Assembly (NCBI GenBank): GCA_964519885.1
Contig: CAZFLX010000007.1
Location: 27,327-91,326 of the forward strand
Direction of reading: 5' to 3'
DNA: 64,000 nt
Source of the DNA: GCA-002282575 sp964519885
Lineage (GTDB): Bacteria > Pseudomonadota > Gammaproteobacteria > Thiomicrospirales > Thiomicrospiraceae
Positions within the stretch are counted from its first letter, which is position 1; every line of letters begins with the position of its first letter. Positions 35,691 through 44,997 of the stretch are shown piece by piece. Under the pieces are notes generated by a model. The model had not been told where the DNA came from and did not search any database. It worked only from the letters and a program-made list of their open reading frames with translations. The position numbers and the translations under genes are program-made.

Positions 35691-36680
35691 CTATTGCTTA
35701 TTAGTCTGTAAATCGGATGTCTCATAATGTTGCGAAAGTTTGTGGCGTTTAACGTGCATTAAAAGATTTTCGGCTTTCGCACCCAAATAAACGTACAAGC
35801 CTAAGCCGACCATTAAAGCAACCGCTGAAAGCATCATCCACGTAGCACTGGTTAAGTAATCCCCTGCTCCAATGGCTGACTTAAACATTAACAACAAAGC
35901 TTCAATTGAAACTGCAATAGTAATCGCTGCCATAAAGCGGGTAATGGTTCTGCGCGTTGAACTGTGTCGGAAAATATCCTTATGCATCAACACTTCTTCT
36001 TCAAGCGTTGTTTTGGCTAAGTCGAATATAGCCAAGCCCAAGGTAATGAAAATAATCGAACTAAAAGGACGAATGGACTCAATGTGTGATGGTTCCTCGA
36101 GCATTTTGAGCAGTTCGGAAAAACCGGAATAGAGTAAAACCCCTACAACACAAAACAAACCAATTGAAATCGCGGAATAAACGGCTTTGAAAAATGGCTC
36201 AAAACGGGTTCTTAAGCTATCACCCATCAGAAAGCTGACGGTTTTTTCCAAGTCTAAATCAATCACCAAATAACCTGAAACAGCACCAGCACTATTGGTA
36301 ATCGGAATAGCGCCCGACAAACACAAAACCCTATCCGTAACGGATAAATAGGGATCAGTGAACACCACACTTTGTTTGGCTTTTGCCATAACAAAATAAG
36401 GACGTTGACTTAAATCATTTCCTCTATTTGAGAAATCCGTGCGCGTTTTACCCTCTTTAAACGCATAATTGGGGCTATCTTGCACGCCATTTCTATCTAG
36501 GGTATAGACAATATCAATGAAGGGATAGTGGCTACTTAACTCATCTAAGGTTTCCAAAATGCGCTCTGGGCTCTCAAAAAGATGCGCATCACTCAATCCT
36601 AACAGGATAGAATGCAGCATTTCTTGAATCATGCCCCGATAATCGTGGTAACGTTCAATGATGTTGACATAACTTGACAT
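35691..36680 (-). CDS. PDC/Cache-like sensor domain protein with four membrane helices, no output domain
   Basis: 329 residues. The N-terminal half looks like a PDC (Cache) sensor fold: HYPFIDIVYTLDRNGVQ, then RGNDLSQRPYF and ISFVDP-like VVFTDPYLS and SGAIPITNSAGAVSGYLVIDLDL. No signal peptide or membrane helix comes before it. Four membrane segments follow (about 167-190, 204-222, 250-270 and 283-305), then a short cytoplasmic tail. PDC domains usually sit outside the membrane between two helices and drive a kinase, cyclase or chemoreceptor; none is present here. It is 30 bp downstream of proA and 60 bp before the small unknown gene. Function is unknown. Confidence 0.75.
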   Translation of the reverse strand: MSSYVNIIERYHDYRGMIQEMLHSILLGLSDAHLFESPERILETLDELSSHYPFIDIVYTLDRNGVQDSPNYAFKEGKTRTDFSNRGNDLSQRPYFVMAKAKQSVVFTDPYLSVTDRVLCLSGAIPITNSAGAVSGYLVIDLDLEKTVSFLMGDSLRTRFEPFFKAVYSAISIGLFCVVGVLLYSGFSELLKMLEEPSHIESIRPFSSIIFITLGLAIFDLAKTTLEEEVLMHKDIFRHSSTRRTITRFMAAITIAVSIEALLLMFKSAIGAGDYLTSATWMMLSAVALMVGLGLYVYLGAKAENLLMHVKRHKLSQHYETSDLQTNKQ

Positions 36681-36709
36681 AAAAAATCACTTTTTCAATA
36701 AGGTAAACT

Positions 36710-37963
36710 TTAAGAACGTATTTGACCCGAACCAAATACAACATATTTTTGTGATGTTAATCCGATTAATCCTACTGGTCCACGCGCATGAAATTTATCC
36801 GTACTAATGCCAATCTCAGCACCTAAGCCATATTCAAAACCATCTGCAAAACGGGTTGACGCATTAATCATTACCGAGCTTGAATCAACTTCGGCTAAGA
36901 AACGACGACTCATGGCATAGTCTTGCGTCATGATGGCATCAGTATGGTGAGAGCCATATTGATTGATATGCGTGATGGCTTCATCTATCCCATTCACGAT
37001 TTTAATCGACAAAATGGGCGCTAAATATTCTGTTGACCAATCTACTTCCGTAGCAGCATTCATGGCAACAATGGCACGAGATTTTTCACAACCGCGCAAC
37101 TCAACGCCTTTGGCTAGATAAATATCTGCCATCTTAGGCAAAAATTCAGCTGCAATGTTTTCATCCACCAACAAGGTTTCCATCGCATTGCACACGCCGT
37201 ACCGATGCGTTTTAGCATTGTCACACACCGCCCATGACATGGTTAAATCGGCATCAGCTGCCACATACACATGACAAATACCGTCTAAATGTTTAATGAC
37301 GGGTACTTTGGCACCTTGACTGATGCGTTCAATTAAACTTTTGCCACCACGTGGGATAATCACGTCAATATATTCGGGCATGCTGATCATCTGTCCAACA
37401 GCTTCTCGATCGGTTGTTTGCACCAATTGTACCGCATGCTGATCAATACCTGCGGATGTTAAACCTTCTTGAATGCACAGTGAGATTGCTTTATTGGAAT
37501 GAATCGCCTCAGAACCACCACGTAAAATCGTCGCATTGCCCGACTTTAAACACAGTGCAGCCGCATCGGCCGTCACATTCGGACGTGATTCATAAATAAT
37601 ACCAACCACCCCTAGTGGAACACGCATTTTTCCTAACTGAATACCTGAAGGACGATAAGCCATATCAGTAATTTCACCGACTGGATCGGGCAAGTCTGCC
37701 ACTTGACGCACGCCTTTAGCGATAGATTCAATACCCTGCTGAGTTAATCGCAAACGATCCAACATGGCATCATCTAATCCGTTCGCTTTACCTGCTGCTA
37801 GATCTTTGGCATTTTCTGCCATTAACCATGAGGATTGAGCCAATAAACGATCAGCAATTTGATGCAGAGCCATATTTTTTTGAGCAGTAGGTACTGAGGC
37901 TAACAGGCGACTCGCCTTACGCGCTTGTTGACCTAACTCATTCATGTAAACGTTTATCTGCAT
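36710..37963 (-). CDS. proA: Gamma-glutamyl phosphate reductase
   Basis: Reduces gamma-glutamyl phosphate to glutamate semialdehyde with NADPH in proline synthesis. 417 residues from ATG 37963, set by AGGAG ending 6 nt upstream; the ATG at 37969 abuts that site. Signatures: PLGVVGIIYESRPNVT, the catalytic Cys in RYGVCNAMETLLV, and EYGLGAEIGISTDK. It lies downstream of holA, as in Pseudomonas, but nadD does not follow. Confidence 0.97.
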   Translation of the reverse strand: MQINVYMNELGQQARKASRLLASVPTAQKNMALHQIADRLLAQSSWLMAENAKDLAAGKANGLDDAMLDRLRLTQQGIESIAKGVRQVADLPDPVGEITDMAYRPSGIQLGKMRVPLGVVGIIYESRPNVTADAAALCLKSGNATILRGGSEAIHSNKAISLCIQEGLTSAGIDQHAVQLVQTTDREAVGQMISMPEYIDVIIPRGGKSLIERISQGAKVPVIKHLDGICHVYVAADADLTMSWAVCDNAKTHRYGVCNAMETLLVDENIAAEFLPKMADIYLAKGVELRGCEKSRAIVAMNAATEVDWSTEYLAPILSIKIVNGIDEAITHINQYGSHHTDAIMTQDYAMSRRFLAEVDSSSVMINASTRFADGFEYGLGAEIGISTDKFHARGPVGLIGLTSQKYVVFGSGQIRS

Positions 37964-38018
37964 GCCCATCTCCTATTAAATTGCTGTGTGATGAATATCT
38001 CACATGACCGGGTAGCGA

Positions 38019-39044
38019 CTAAGCAACCCGTTTGGGTAATTTTTTACCCAAACTAGACATATCGGCAACCAACCACATTAACTCTGCCCAAGCATTACCA
38101 TTCAGCTGACCTTTAATTATCCGGTCTATTTGCAGTGTCATGTCTTGCCAACTGGATAATTGCGCAGGGGTTATTTGTTTTATCAAACGTTGCAAAATAG
38201 TTGATCTGTCTCCCCAGAGTCGGTATTCATTTGCCAGCTGTGACCAGGGTTTTTGTTGCTGAGAAGCCCATAAATTTTGCCATAAGCGTAACTCTTTGCT
38301 GACCGCCCAAAGCAACAAGACAAACTCCTCCCCCGTTTCACGCAAACGCTGTAAAATTCTCAGCGCATGATCTGCCTTTTGAAGAGACAGAGCATTAGAC
38401 AAAGCAAACACATCATATCTTGCCCAATCTTGTTGATCATCCGATAACAGTGTCTCGTCCAGCTGCTGATAGCCAGCTAACTGCCAGCGCAACAAGCTTT
38501 GTCGAGTTGCCATCAAGTTCCCTTGAGACCAATCAGCCAACATGGTTAACGCCATCGGTGTTATGCGCATCCCCAACTGATCAACTTCTTGCTGAATCCA
38601 TTGATTCAGCGCCTGACCCGTTAAGGTCTTACTGTTTACTACCCAACCCTTAACATCAATGGCCTTCACCCATTTCGATTCAAGCGTTTGTTTATCCAAC
38701 TCACCTGTACGCAATAACAATAACACATCGGGATTGGGGTTTGCTATGTGTCGTTGTAAGGCTTCCGATTGAACGCCTGTTAATTTGGTTGAAAAGATCA
38801 CTTGCATCACGCGTAAACTGGCGAACAATGACTGCTCTTGATAGTGCATCCATACCAATTCCCAATCACTGGCTTGTTCAATGACCATTAACTGCTGTTC
38901 TAGAAACCCCGAATCCTTAGATTTGAGTTTGATACGATCCACACTGTTCAAGGTGCGCTGCGGCTCGTCACCACAACACAAGACTACTGGCGGCAATACA
39001 TTGGCTTGATCTATCTTGCTATTAAGCTGTTCCGGTGTGATCAT
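38019..39044 (-). CDS. holA: DNA polymerase III subunit delta
   Basis: Clamp-loader subunit that opens the beta sliding clamp. 341 residues, close to E. coli (343). LCCGDEPQRTLNSVDRI and FASLRVMQVIF in the N-terminal AAA+-like domain and the collar region near ETGEEFVLLLWAVSKELRLW are typical; the nucleotide-binding loop is degenerate, as in all delta subunits. It overlaps lptE by four bases. Confidence 0.94.
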   Translation of the reverse strand: MITPEQLNSKIDQANVLPPVVLCCGDEPQRTLNSVDRIKLKSKDSGFLEQQLMVIEQASDWELVWMHYQEQSLFASLRVMQVIFSTKLTGVQSEALQRHIANPNPDVLLLLRTGELDKQTLESKWVKAIDVKGWVVNSKTLTGQALNQWIQQEVDQLGMRITPMALTMLADWSQGNLMATRQSLLRWQLAGYQQLDETLLSDDQQDWARYDVFALSNALSLQKADHALRILQRLRETGEEFVLLLWAVSKELRLWQNLWASQQQKPWSQLANEYRLWGDRSTILQRLIKQITPAQLSSWQDMTLQIDRIIKGQLNGNAWAELMWLVADMSSLGKKLPKRVA

Positions 39045-39589
39045 GACGAAGGCTCTAAAGCGACAAGACCTTGTAACAAACGCACTATCGCATCAACAAC
39101 CCTAGCCCGAATATCGGATACGACCTCTGCAGACTCTCGAGTAATAGCCAAGGGTCTTTCTGCTCCCAAACCGCCTTGTTGCGTGGCTAAGCTTTGATCA
39201 ACCTCTCTGGAGCGTCTGACTTGGGTGTCGATCAGTGGCGTTTCTACACCCACTTTCGTCACGACCAATGCTTGTGTCATCACAAATAAGCGCGCCGATA
39301 TTTCACCATAAGAACCAATTGCTGATATCACCGACTGCTGAGTCGTTGCTCCCAAAGTAACAACTAGCTGAGCCTGTTTTTGCTCACCAACCAACTGAGC
39401 ACCGAAGGATTGTAAAGCCCGTTTTGTTTGCACGACCAACTCACCATCAGCGCCTTCACTGGATAAGTAAATGCGATAGGGTAAAGCCTGATCAGAAGCA
39501 GATGAAACACCCCGTAACTGATAGCCACAACCCGTTAAAGTCGATAGCGACAAAGCACTCAACAAAAAATGGCGTCGAGATAATGTCAT
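39041..39589 (-). CDS. lptE: LPS-assembly lipoprotein LptE
   Basis: 182 residues with a signal peptide and lipobox LTGC (Cys21), then YQLRG, the usual LptE start of the mature chain. LptE plugs the LptD barrel and helps insert lipopolysaccharide in the outer membrane. The leuS-lptE-holA order is conserved. It is 23 bp after leuS and overlaps holA by ATGA. Confidence 0.93.
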   Translation of the reverse strand: MTLSRRHFLLSALSLSTLTGCGYQLRGVSSASDQALPYRIYLSSEGADGELVVQTKRALQSFGAQLVGEQKQAQLVVTLGATTQQSVISAIGSYGEISARLFVMTQALVVTKVGVETPLIDTQVRRSREVDQSLATQQGGLGAERPLAITRESAEVVSDIRARVVDAIVRLLQGLVALEPSS

Positions 39590-39612
39590 ATTGTCACTGA
39601 ATCATGAGCTGC

Positions 39613-42201
39613 TTAAACGGCAACAATATTAACCAGACGACCTGGTACGACAATTACCTTAGTAATGGCTTTACCTTCCGTATATTTCTGTACACCATCA
39701 TCCATTAACGCCATGGCCTCTACCTTGTCTTGAGTAGCATCTGGTTCGACACTAATCTTACCCCTTAGCTTGCCGTTCACCTGTACCATCAATTCAATTG
39801 AATCGCGCTTTAAAGCCAACCCATCAACTTTAGGCCAACTGGCACTGGCTAGGAGTCCTTCACCGCCCAAAGCTTGATACATCACTTCAGTGATATGTGG
39901 AGCAACAGGCGCTAACATCATGGTCAGAATCATTAAGCCTTCTTGTAATACCGCACGACCCTGAGCCGTTTCGGTATTATGACGAGACAGCGTATTCGAT
40001 AACTCCATACAAGAAGCAATGGCCGTATTAAACGACTGACGACGTCCCCAATCATCGGTAACCTTAGCTAGGGTTTCATGAACCTTACGTCGAACCGCCT
40101 TGTCTTCTTCTGACAGCAAGTTCACCTCTAAATCAGTCACAGCACCTTGCTCAACATGGCTTTGTACCAAGCGCCAGACACGATTCAAAAAGCGTGAGGC
40201 TCCTTCTACACCCGCATCCGACCATTCCAATGACTGTTCGGGTGGTGCAGCAAACATCATAAACAAACGTGCCGTGTCTGCACCGTATTGATCAATCAGC
40301 GCTTGTGGATCCACACCGTTGTTTTTCGATTTCGACATTTTTTCTGTGCCGCCAATCTCAACAGGCAAGCCATCTGACTTCAAAATGGCTTTAAGCGGTT
40401 TACCCTTTTCATCGGTTTCCAATTGAACATCGGCAGGATTAAACCAATGTTTACGCCCATCCTCTCCCATACGGTAGTAGGTGTCGGCGATCACCATACC
40501 TTGAGTCAGTAAGCGCTTGAAAGGTTCATCGGTTTTAACCAATCCCTCATCGCGCATCAGTTTGTGGAAGAAACGCGCATAAAGCAAATGCAGAATCGCG
40601 TGTTCGATACCACCAATGTATTGATCCACTGGCAACCAATGGTCTGCACGCTCATCTAACATTTTTTCTTGATTGTCAGGACAAGCATATCGTGCGTAAT
40701 ACCAACTCGACTCAAAGAAAGTGTCAAAGGTATCAGTTTCGCGTTTCGCATCGCCACCACATTTCGGGCAAGTACAGTGCGTAAAGCTGTCTAATTGCGT
40801 GAGTGGCGAAGCGCCACCATCTGGAATCACACCCTCGGGTAGCGTGACTGGCAACTGATCTTCAGGCACAGGCACAACACCACAATCAGGGCAATAAATT
40901 ACGGGAATCGGGCAACCCCAATAACGCTGACGTGACATACCCCAATCACGCAAACGATAGTTAATGGTCTTCTTACCCAATTCTTTAATTTCGAGCGCTT
41001 TAGCAATGGCTTCAAAAGCTTCATCGAAGGCCAATCCATCGAAAGAACCTGAATGAATCAACAGACCTTTTTCGGTCATCGCTTCGGCACTAATATCTGG
41101 CTCTGCACCATCGACGCTAATCACAGCCTTCATCGGCAAGTGATACTGCTTTGCAAACTCCCAATCACGTTGATCGTGTGCTGGCACACTCATCACTGCG
41201 CCAGTACCATATCCCATCAAGACAAAGTTAGCGACCCACACAGGAATCAATTCACCTGTAATTGGGTGAGTGACGCGCAACCCCGTATCGATGCCTTTCT
41301 TCTCCATGGTTTCGATAACCGCTTCCGACGTACCCGTCTGTGCGCACTCATGAATGAAGCTCGCCAATTCAGGGCGTGAAACCGCAGCCTGTTTCGCTAA
41401 AGGATGCTCGGCAGCAATGGCAACATAGGTCACGCCCATCAGCGTGTCGGGACGCGTGGTAAAGACTTTAAGTTTTTGTTCACTATCTTCAACCAACGGA
41501 AAATCAATTTCTAACCCTTGCGAACGACCAATCCAGTTGCGCTGCATGGTCTTAACTTGTTCTGGCCATTCAGTCAGCGTATCTAAATCGTCCAATAACT
41601 CGTCAGCATAGGCAGTGATTTTCAAAAACCATTGGGCAATTTCTTTACGCTCAACCAGAGCACCTGAACGCCAGCCGCGACCATCAATCACCTGCTCATT
41701 TGCCAATACCGTATTATCTACAGGATCCCAGTTAACCACCGATAAACGGCGATACACTAAGCCTTTCTTGTAGAGTTGCAAGAAAAACCACTGCTCCCAC
41801 TTGTAATAATCCGGCGAACAAGTCGCTAACTCGCGCGACCAGTCGTAACCTAAGCCCAAAGACTTAAGCTGATTACGCATGTAATCGATATTGCTGTAGG
41901 TCCAAGCGGCTGGCGCTACCTTATTGGCAATCGCGGCATTTTCAGCTGGCAAGCCAAAAGCGTCCCATCCCATGGGTTGCAGTACATTTTTTCCTAACAT
42001 GCGCATATAGCGTGCAATAACATCACCAATGGTGTAGTTACGCACATGACCCATATGTAAACGACCAGAAGGATAAGGAAACATCGATAAGCAATAGAAT
42101 TTTTCTTTATCTGGATTTTCTACTGCCTGAAAAACATTGGCATCATGCCATTGCTGTTGAATACGACTTTCAATTTCCTTGGGACTATACACAGAATCCA
42201 T
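39613..42201 (-). CDS. leuS: Leucyl-tRNA synthetase
   Basis: Charges tRNA-Leu. 862 residues, near E. coli (860). HIGH is HMGHVRNY, KMSKS is KMSKSKNNGVDP, the CP1 editing domain lies at about 220-420 (VFTTRPDTLMGVTYVA), and a zinc-binding cysteine set occurs near CPDCGVVP and CTCPKCGG. No editing residue appears lost. The next upstream gene, ftsB, is 163 bp away, and in that gap I see no strong signal. Confidence 0.98.
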   Translation of the reverse strand: MDSVYSPKEIESRIQQQWHDANVFQAVENPDKEKFYCLSMFPYPSGRLHMGHVRNYTIGDVIARYMRMLGKNVLQPMGWDAFGLPAENAAIANKVAPAAWTYSNIDYMRNQLKSLGLGYDWSRELATCSPDYYKWEQWFFLQLYKKGLVYRRLSVVNWDPVDNTVLANEQVIDGRGWRSGALVERKEIAQWFLKITAYADELLDDLDTLTEWPEQVKTMQRNWIGRSQGLEIDFPLVEDSEQKLKVFTTRPDTLMGVTYVAIAAEHPLAKQAAVSRPELASFIHECAQTGTSEAVIETMEKKGIDTGLRVTHPITGELIPVWVANFVLMGYGTGAVMSVPAHDQRDWEFAKQYHLPMKAVISVDGAEPDISAEAMTEKGLLIHSGSFDGLAFDEAFEAIAKALEIKELGKKTINYRLRDWGMSRQRYWGCPIPVIYCPDCGVVPVPEDQLPVTLPEGVIPDGGASPLTQLDSFTHCTCPKCGGDAKRETDTFDTFFESSWYYARYACPDNQEKMLDERADHWLPVDQYIGGIEHAILHLLYARFFHKLMRDEGLVKTDEPFKRLLTQGMVIADTYYRMGEDGRKHWFNPADVQLETDEKGKPLKAILKSDGLPVEIGGTEKMSKSKNNGVDPQALIDQYGADTARLFMMFAAPPEQSLEWSDAGVEGASRFLNRVWRLVQSHVEQGAVTDLEVNLLSEEDKAVRRKVHETLAKVTDDWGRRQSFNTAIASCMELSNTLSRHNTETAQGRAVLQEGLMILTMMLAPVAPHITEVMYQALGGEGLLASASWPKVDGLALKRDSIELMVQVNGKLRGKISVEPDATQDKVEAMALMDDGVQKYTEGKAITKVIVVPGRLVNIVAV

Positions 42202-42364
42202 GAGACACGCCTAACGATTAAACAAGGCTATTATTATGCTATAAAGAAACCTAATAAGGCTAGTGCATTGGTAGGGAAAAGGGAAAATAAGAAAGAGATG
42301 TGATTAAAAACGAGGATAGTTGAAAGCATAAAGCTAGCGTTAGAGGATAGACCTATCCCAGTAT

Positions 42365-42742
42365 TTAAGGTGGTGCTTCTGCAGCGATATCAGCAATATT
42401 TCCTTCTTTTTCTGGAGCAGAAAGTTTGGTGCGGGGTAAATTGGGTGCATAGCTTTCAGCTTTTTGATTGGGAACACTAATAACACGAAAAAATGTTTCA
42501 TTCGGCATGGCAAAATGCAATACTTCACGCGCTTGTGTCTCAATTGCGTCAGTGTGGTTTTGCAAATCCAATACCAAGTTCTTCAGTGACTCATTACTCG
42601 ACTCTAATTGTTTAATCTGCGCCTGGGCAAGAGCAAGTTCATTTTGCAGACGCAACCACTCACTGACACCTCCATCAGGAGACCAGAGACGATATTGAAG
42701 CCACAAAATGGCCAAAACAAAGACAACGAATAACTTTTTCAT
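42365..42742 (-). CDS. ftsB: Cell division protein FtsB
   Basis: Small divisome protein of the FtsQLB complex. 125 residues from ATG 42742 (MKKLFVVFVLAILWLQYRLW); the upstream in-frame ATG lacks support. An N-terminal membrane helix (2-18) precedes a periplasmic coiled coil (about 30-75, ELALAQAQIKQLESSNESL) and the region IETQAREVLHFAMPNETFFRV. The tail of about 35 residues after this box is longer than in E. coli (103). It follows eno as in other gammaproteobacteria, but ispD does not follow. Confidence 0.92.
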   Translation of the reverse strand: MKKLFVVFVLAILWLQYRLWSPDGGVSEWLRLQNELALAQAQIKQLESSNESLKNLVLDLQNHTDAIETQAREVLHFAMPNETFFRVISVPNQKAESYAPNLPRTKLSAPEKEGNIADIAAEAPP

Positions 42743-42761
42743 ATCACTGACATATAACAAC

Positions 42762-42797
42762 GCCCCTATTGAGACAACTAAATCGGCTCAAAGGGGC
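42762..42797. terminator. Hairpin between eno and ftsB
   Basis: GCCCC-T-TTGAG (left arm, 42762-42773, with one bulged A) pairs with CTCAAAGGGGC (42787-42797) around a 13-nt loop. The minus side, the direction of transcription, is followed by GTTGTTATATG rather than a T-tract, so it may only dampen eno read-through or protect a 3' end. Confidence 0.4.
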
Positions 42798-42818
42798 ATT
42801 ATTTTCCGTATCAGTCAA

Positions 42819-44093
42819 TTAATGTTTGAAAGCTGCTACACCCGGATAAACCGCATCGTCACCCAACATTTCTTCAATACGTAGTAATTGGTTGTACTTG
42901 GCTACACGGTCTGAACGTGACATAGAGCCCGTTTTGATTTGACCCACACCTGTCGCAACCGCTAGGTCAGCAATGGTGGTATCTTCAGTTTCACCTGAAC
43001 GGTGAGACATAACAGCTGTGTAACCCGCCGCTTTTGCCATCGCAATCGCATCAAAGGTTTCCGTCAAAGTACCAATTTGGTTTACTTTAATCAAAATCGA
43101 GTTAGCAATACCTTTATCGATACCTTCTTTCAAAATTTTACTGTTAGTAACGAATAAATCGTCACCCACCAACTGAATTTTCTTACCCAATTTCTCAGTC
43201 ATGAGTTTCCAGCCAGCCCAATCTTCTTCTGCCATACCATCTTCAATAGAAATAACAGGATATTTATCACACCAAGCGGCAAAGTAATCAATCATTTCTT
43301 CAGAGGTCATGCTGCGATTTTCTGAGGTAAGCACGTATTTACCATCATGATAAAATTCACTGGCTGCCGCATCAATCGCGATCATGATGTCTTTACCTGC
43401 TTCAAAGCCAGCCGCTTTAATGGCTTCTAAAATAACGGTAATGGCTTCTTCGTTAGATGCTAAGTCAGGGGCAAAACCACCTTCATCACCTACCGCTGTA
43501 TTTAAGCCTTTATCATGCAACACTTTTTTCAAAGCATGGAATACTTGAGCACCATAGCGTACTGCTTCCTTGAACGAGGGAGCACCCACAGGGACAATCA
43601 TGAACTCTTGCATGTCCACACTATTGTCCGCATGAGCACCACCGTTGATGATATTCATCATTGGCACAGGCATACGGAAAGTGTCGGTTTGAACGTATTT
43701 GAACAAAGGCAAGCCTTTCGACTTAGCCGCTGCATGAGCAACCGCCATTGATACTGCTAAAATCGCATTAGCGCCCAAGTTTGCTTTGTTCGCATCGCCA
43801 TCTAGCTGAATCATCGCAGCATCAATCGCCGCTTGATTGGTGGCATCTTGACCAACCAAAATCTGAGCAATTTTAGTATTGATGTTGTTGACTGCGGTCA
43901 GAACACCTTTACCACCAAAACGAGCTTTATCATTGTCACGCAACTCTAAGGCTTCGCGTTTACCCGTAGAAGCACCCGATGGCACAGCGGCACGGCCAAA
44001 GCTACCATCAACTAGGGTAACATCCACTTCAACTGTCGGATTACCGCGAGAATCGATCACTTCACGAGCCCAGATACGCTGAATATTGCTCAT
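42819..44093 (-). CDS. eno: Enolase
   Basis: Interconverts 2-phosphoglycerate and phosphoenolpyruvate; also part of the RNA degradosome in E. coli. 424 residues. REVIDSRGNPTVEV, GGAHADNSVDMQEFMIVP, EDGMAEEDW and SHRSGETEDTTIADLAVA are intact, with catalytic Glu, Lys and His residues in place. A strong AGGAG lies upstream of the ATG. A terminator between kdsA and eno suggests eno has its own promoter. Confidence 0.98.
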   Translation of the reverse strand: MSNIQRIWAREVIDSRGNPTVEVDVTLVDGSFGRAAVPSGASTGKREALELRDNDKARFGGKGVLTAVNNINTKIAQILVGQDATNQAAIDAAMIQLDGDANKANLGANAILAVSMAVAHAAAKSKGLPLFKYVQTDTFRMPVPMMNIINGGAHADNSVDMQEFMIVPVGAPSFKEAVRYGAQVFHALKKVLHDKGLNTAVGDEGGFAPDLASNEEAITVILEAIKAAGFEAGKDIMIAIDAAASEFYHDGKYVLTSENRSMTSEEMIDYFAAWCDKYPVISIEDGMAEEDWAGWKLMTEKLGKKIQLVGDDLFVTNSKILKEGIDKGIANSILIKVNQIGTLTETFDAIAMAKAAGYTAVMSHRSGETEDTTIADLAVATGVGQIKTGSMSRSDRVAKYNQLLRIEEMLGDDAVYPGVAAFKH

Positions 44094-44135
44094 TTATTTA
44101 ACTCCTAAAAACAATTAACTACTTATAAAAGGTAC

Positions 44136-44161
44136 AAAAAAATAGGCAAGTACTACTTGCC
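44136..44161 (-). terminator. Rho-independent terminator downstream of kdsA
   Basis: On the minus strand, GGCAAG (44161-44156) and CTTGCC (44150-44145) form a stem with a 5-nt loop, closely followed by a T-tract (A-run 44136-44142). The stem overlaps the kdsA stop codon and separates pyrG-kdsA from eno. Confidence 0.75.
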
Positions 44162-44995
44162 CATTAGTTCATGTTCAATAAAGCCAGCCTGTTTCACCAC
44201 AGTGTCTAAGGCTTTCATCGTCGCCAAAACGGGTTGCAGTTTGGTTAGAGGCCACATATTCGGACCATCAGAAAGGGCATTGGCAGGATCAGGATGGGTT
44301 TCCATAAAAATACCCGCTACGCCTGTGGCAATGGCGGCACGCGCTAGAGGCGCAACGAATTCACGTTGGCCACCCGATGCGGTACCTAGTCCACCGGGTT
44401 GTTGTACCGAATGGGTGGCATCATAAACCACGGGGCAGCCTGTATCGCGCATGATGACCAACGAGCGCATATCCGAAACCAATGTGTTATAACCAAAGGA
44501 AACGCCACGCTCACAGACCATAATCTTATCATTACCTACTTCATGACATTTTTGCACCACATTATTCATGTCCCAAGGTGCCATAAATTGACCCTTTTTG
44601 ACATTTACTGGCTTACCCGCACGGGCAACAGATTGAATAAAATTGGTTTGACGCGCCAGAAAAGCAGGCGTCTGCAGTACATCAACAATTTCCGCAACTT
44701 CATCAAAAGGGGTATCTTCATGCACATCGGTAAGAACAGGAACACCAATTTCACGCTTTACTTTATCTAAAATACGCAACCCTTCCGACAAACCTAAACC
44801 ACGAAAACTGGTGGTCGAGGAACGATTCGCTTTATCAAATGATGATTTGAAAATAAAATTAATACCCAGTTCTTCAGTCATGCGTTTTAAGGTTTCAGCG
44901 GTATTCATTGCCAAAGCTTCATTCTCGATGACGCAAGGACCCGCAATCAAAAAGAACGGCTGATCAATACCCACATCAAATCCACAAAGTTTCAT
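44153..44995 (-). CDS. kdsA: 3-deoxy-D-manno-octulosonate 8-phosphate synthase
   Basis: Condenses phosphoenolpyruvate and arabinose 5-phosphate to KDO 8-phosphate for lipopolysaccharide inner core. 280 residues. FKSSFDKANRSS, GQFMAPWDM, ERGVSFGYNTLV and METHPDPANALSDG are intact. The metal-site position reads IAGPCVIE with Cys21, as in the metal-dependent Aquifex type, where E. coli has Asn. The start is 2 bp after the pyrG stop. Confidence 0.97.
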   Translation of the reverse strand: MKLCGFDVGIDQPFFLIAGPCVIENEALAMNTAETLKRMTEELGINFIFKSSFDKANRSSTTSFRGLGLSEGLRILDKVKREIGVPVLTDVHEDTPFDEVAEIVDVLQTPAFLARQTNFIQSVARAGKPVNVKKGQFMAPWDMNNVVQKCHEVGNDKIMVCERGVSFGYNTLVSDMRSLVIMRDTGCPVVYDATHSVQQPGGLGTASGGQREFVAPLARAAIATGVAGIFMETHPDPANALSDGPNMWPLTKLQPVLATMKALDTVVKQAGFIEHELMGK

Positions 44996-44997
44996 TG

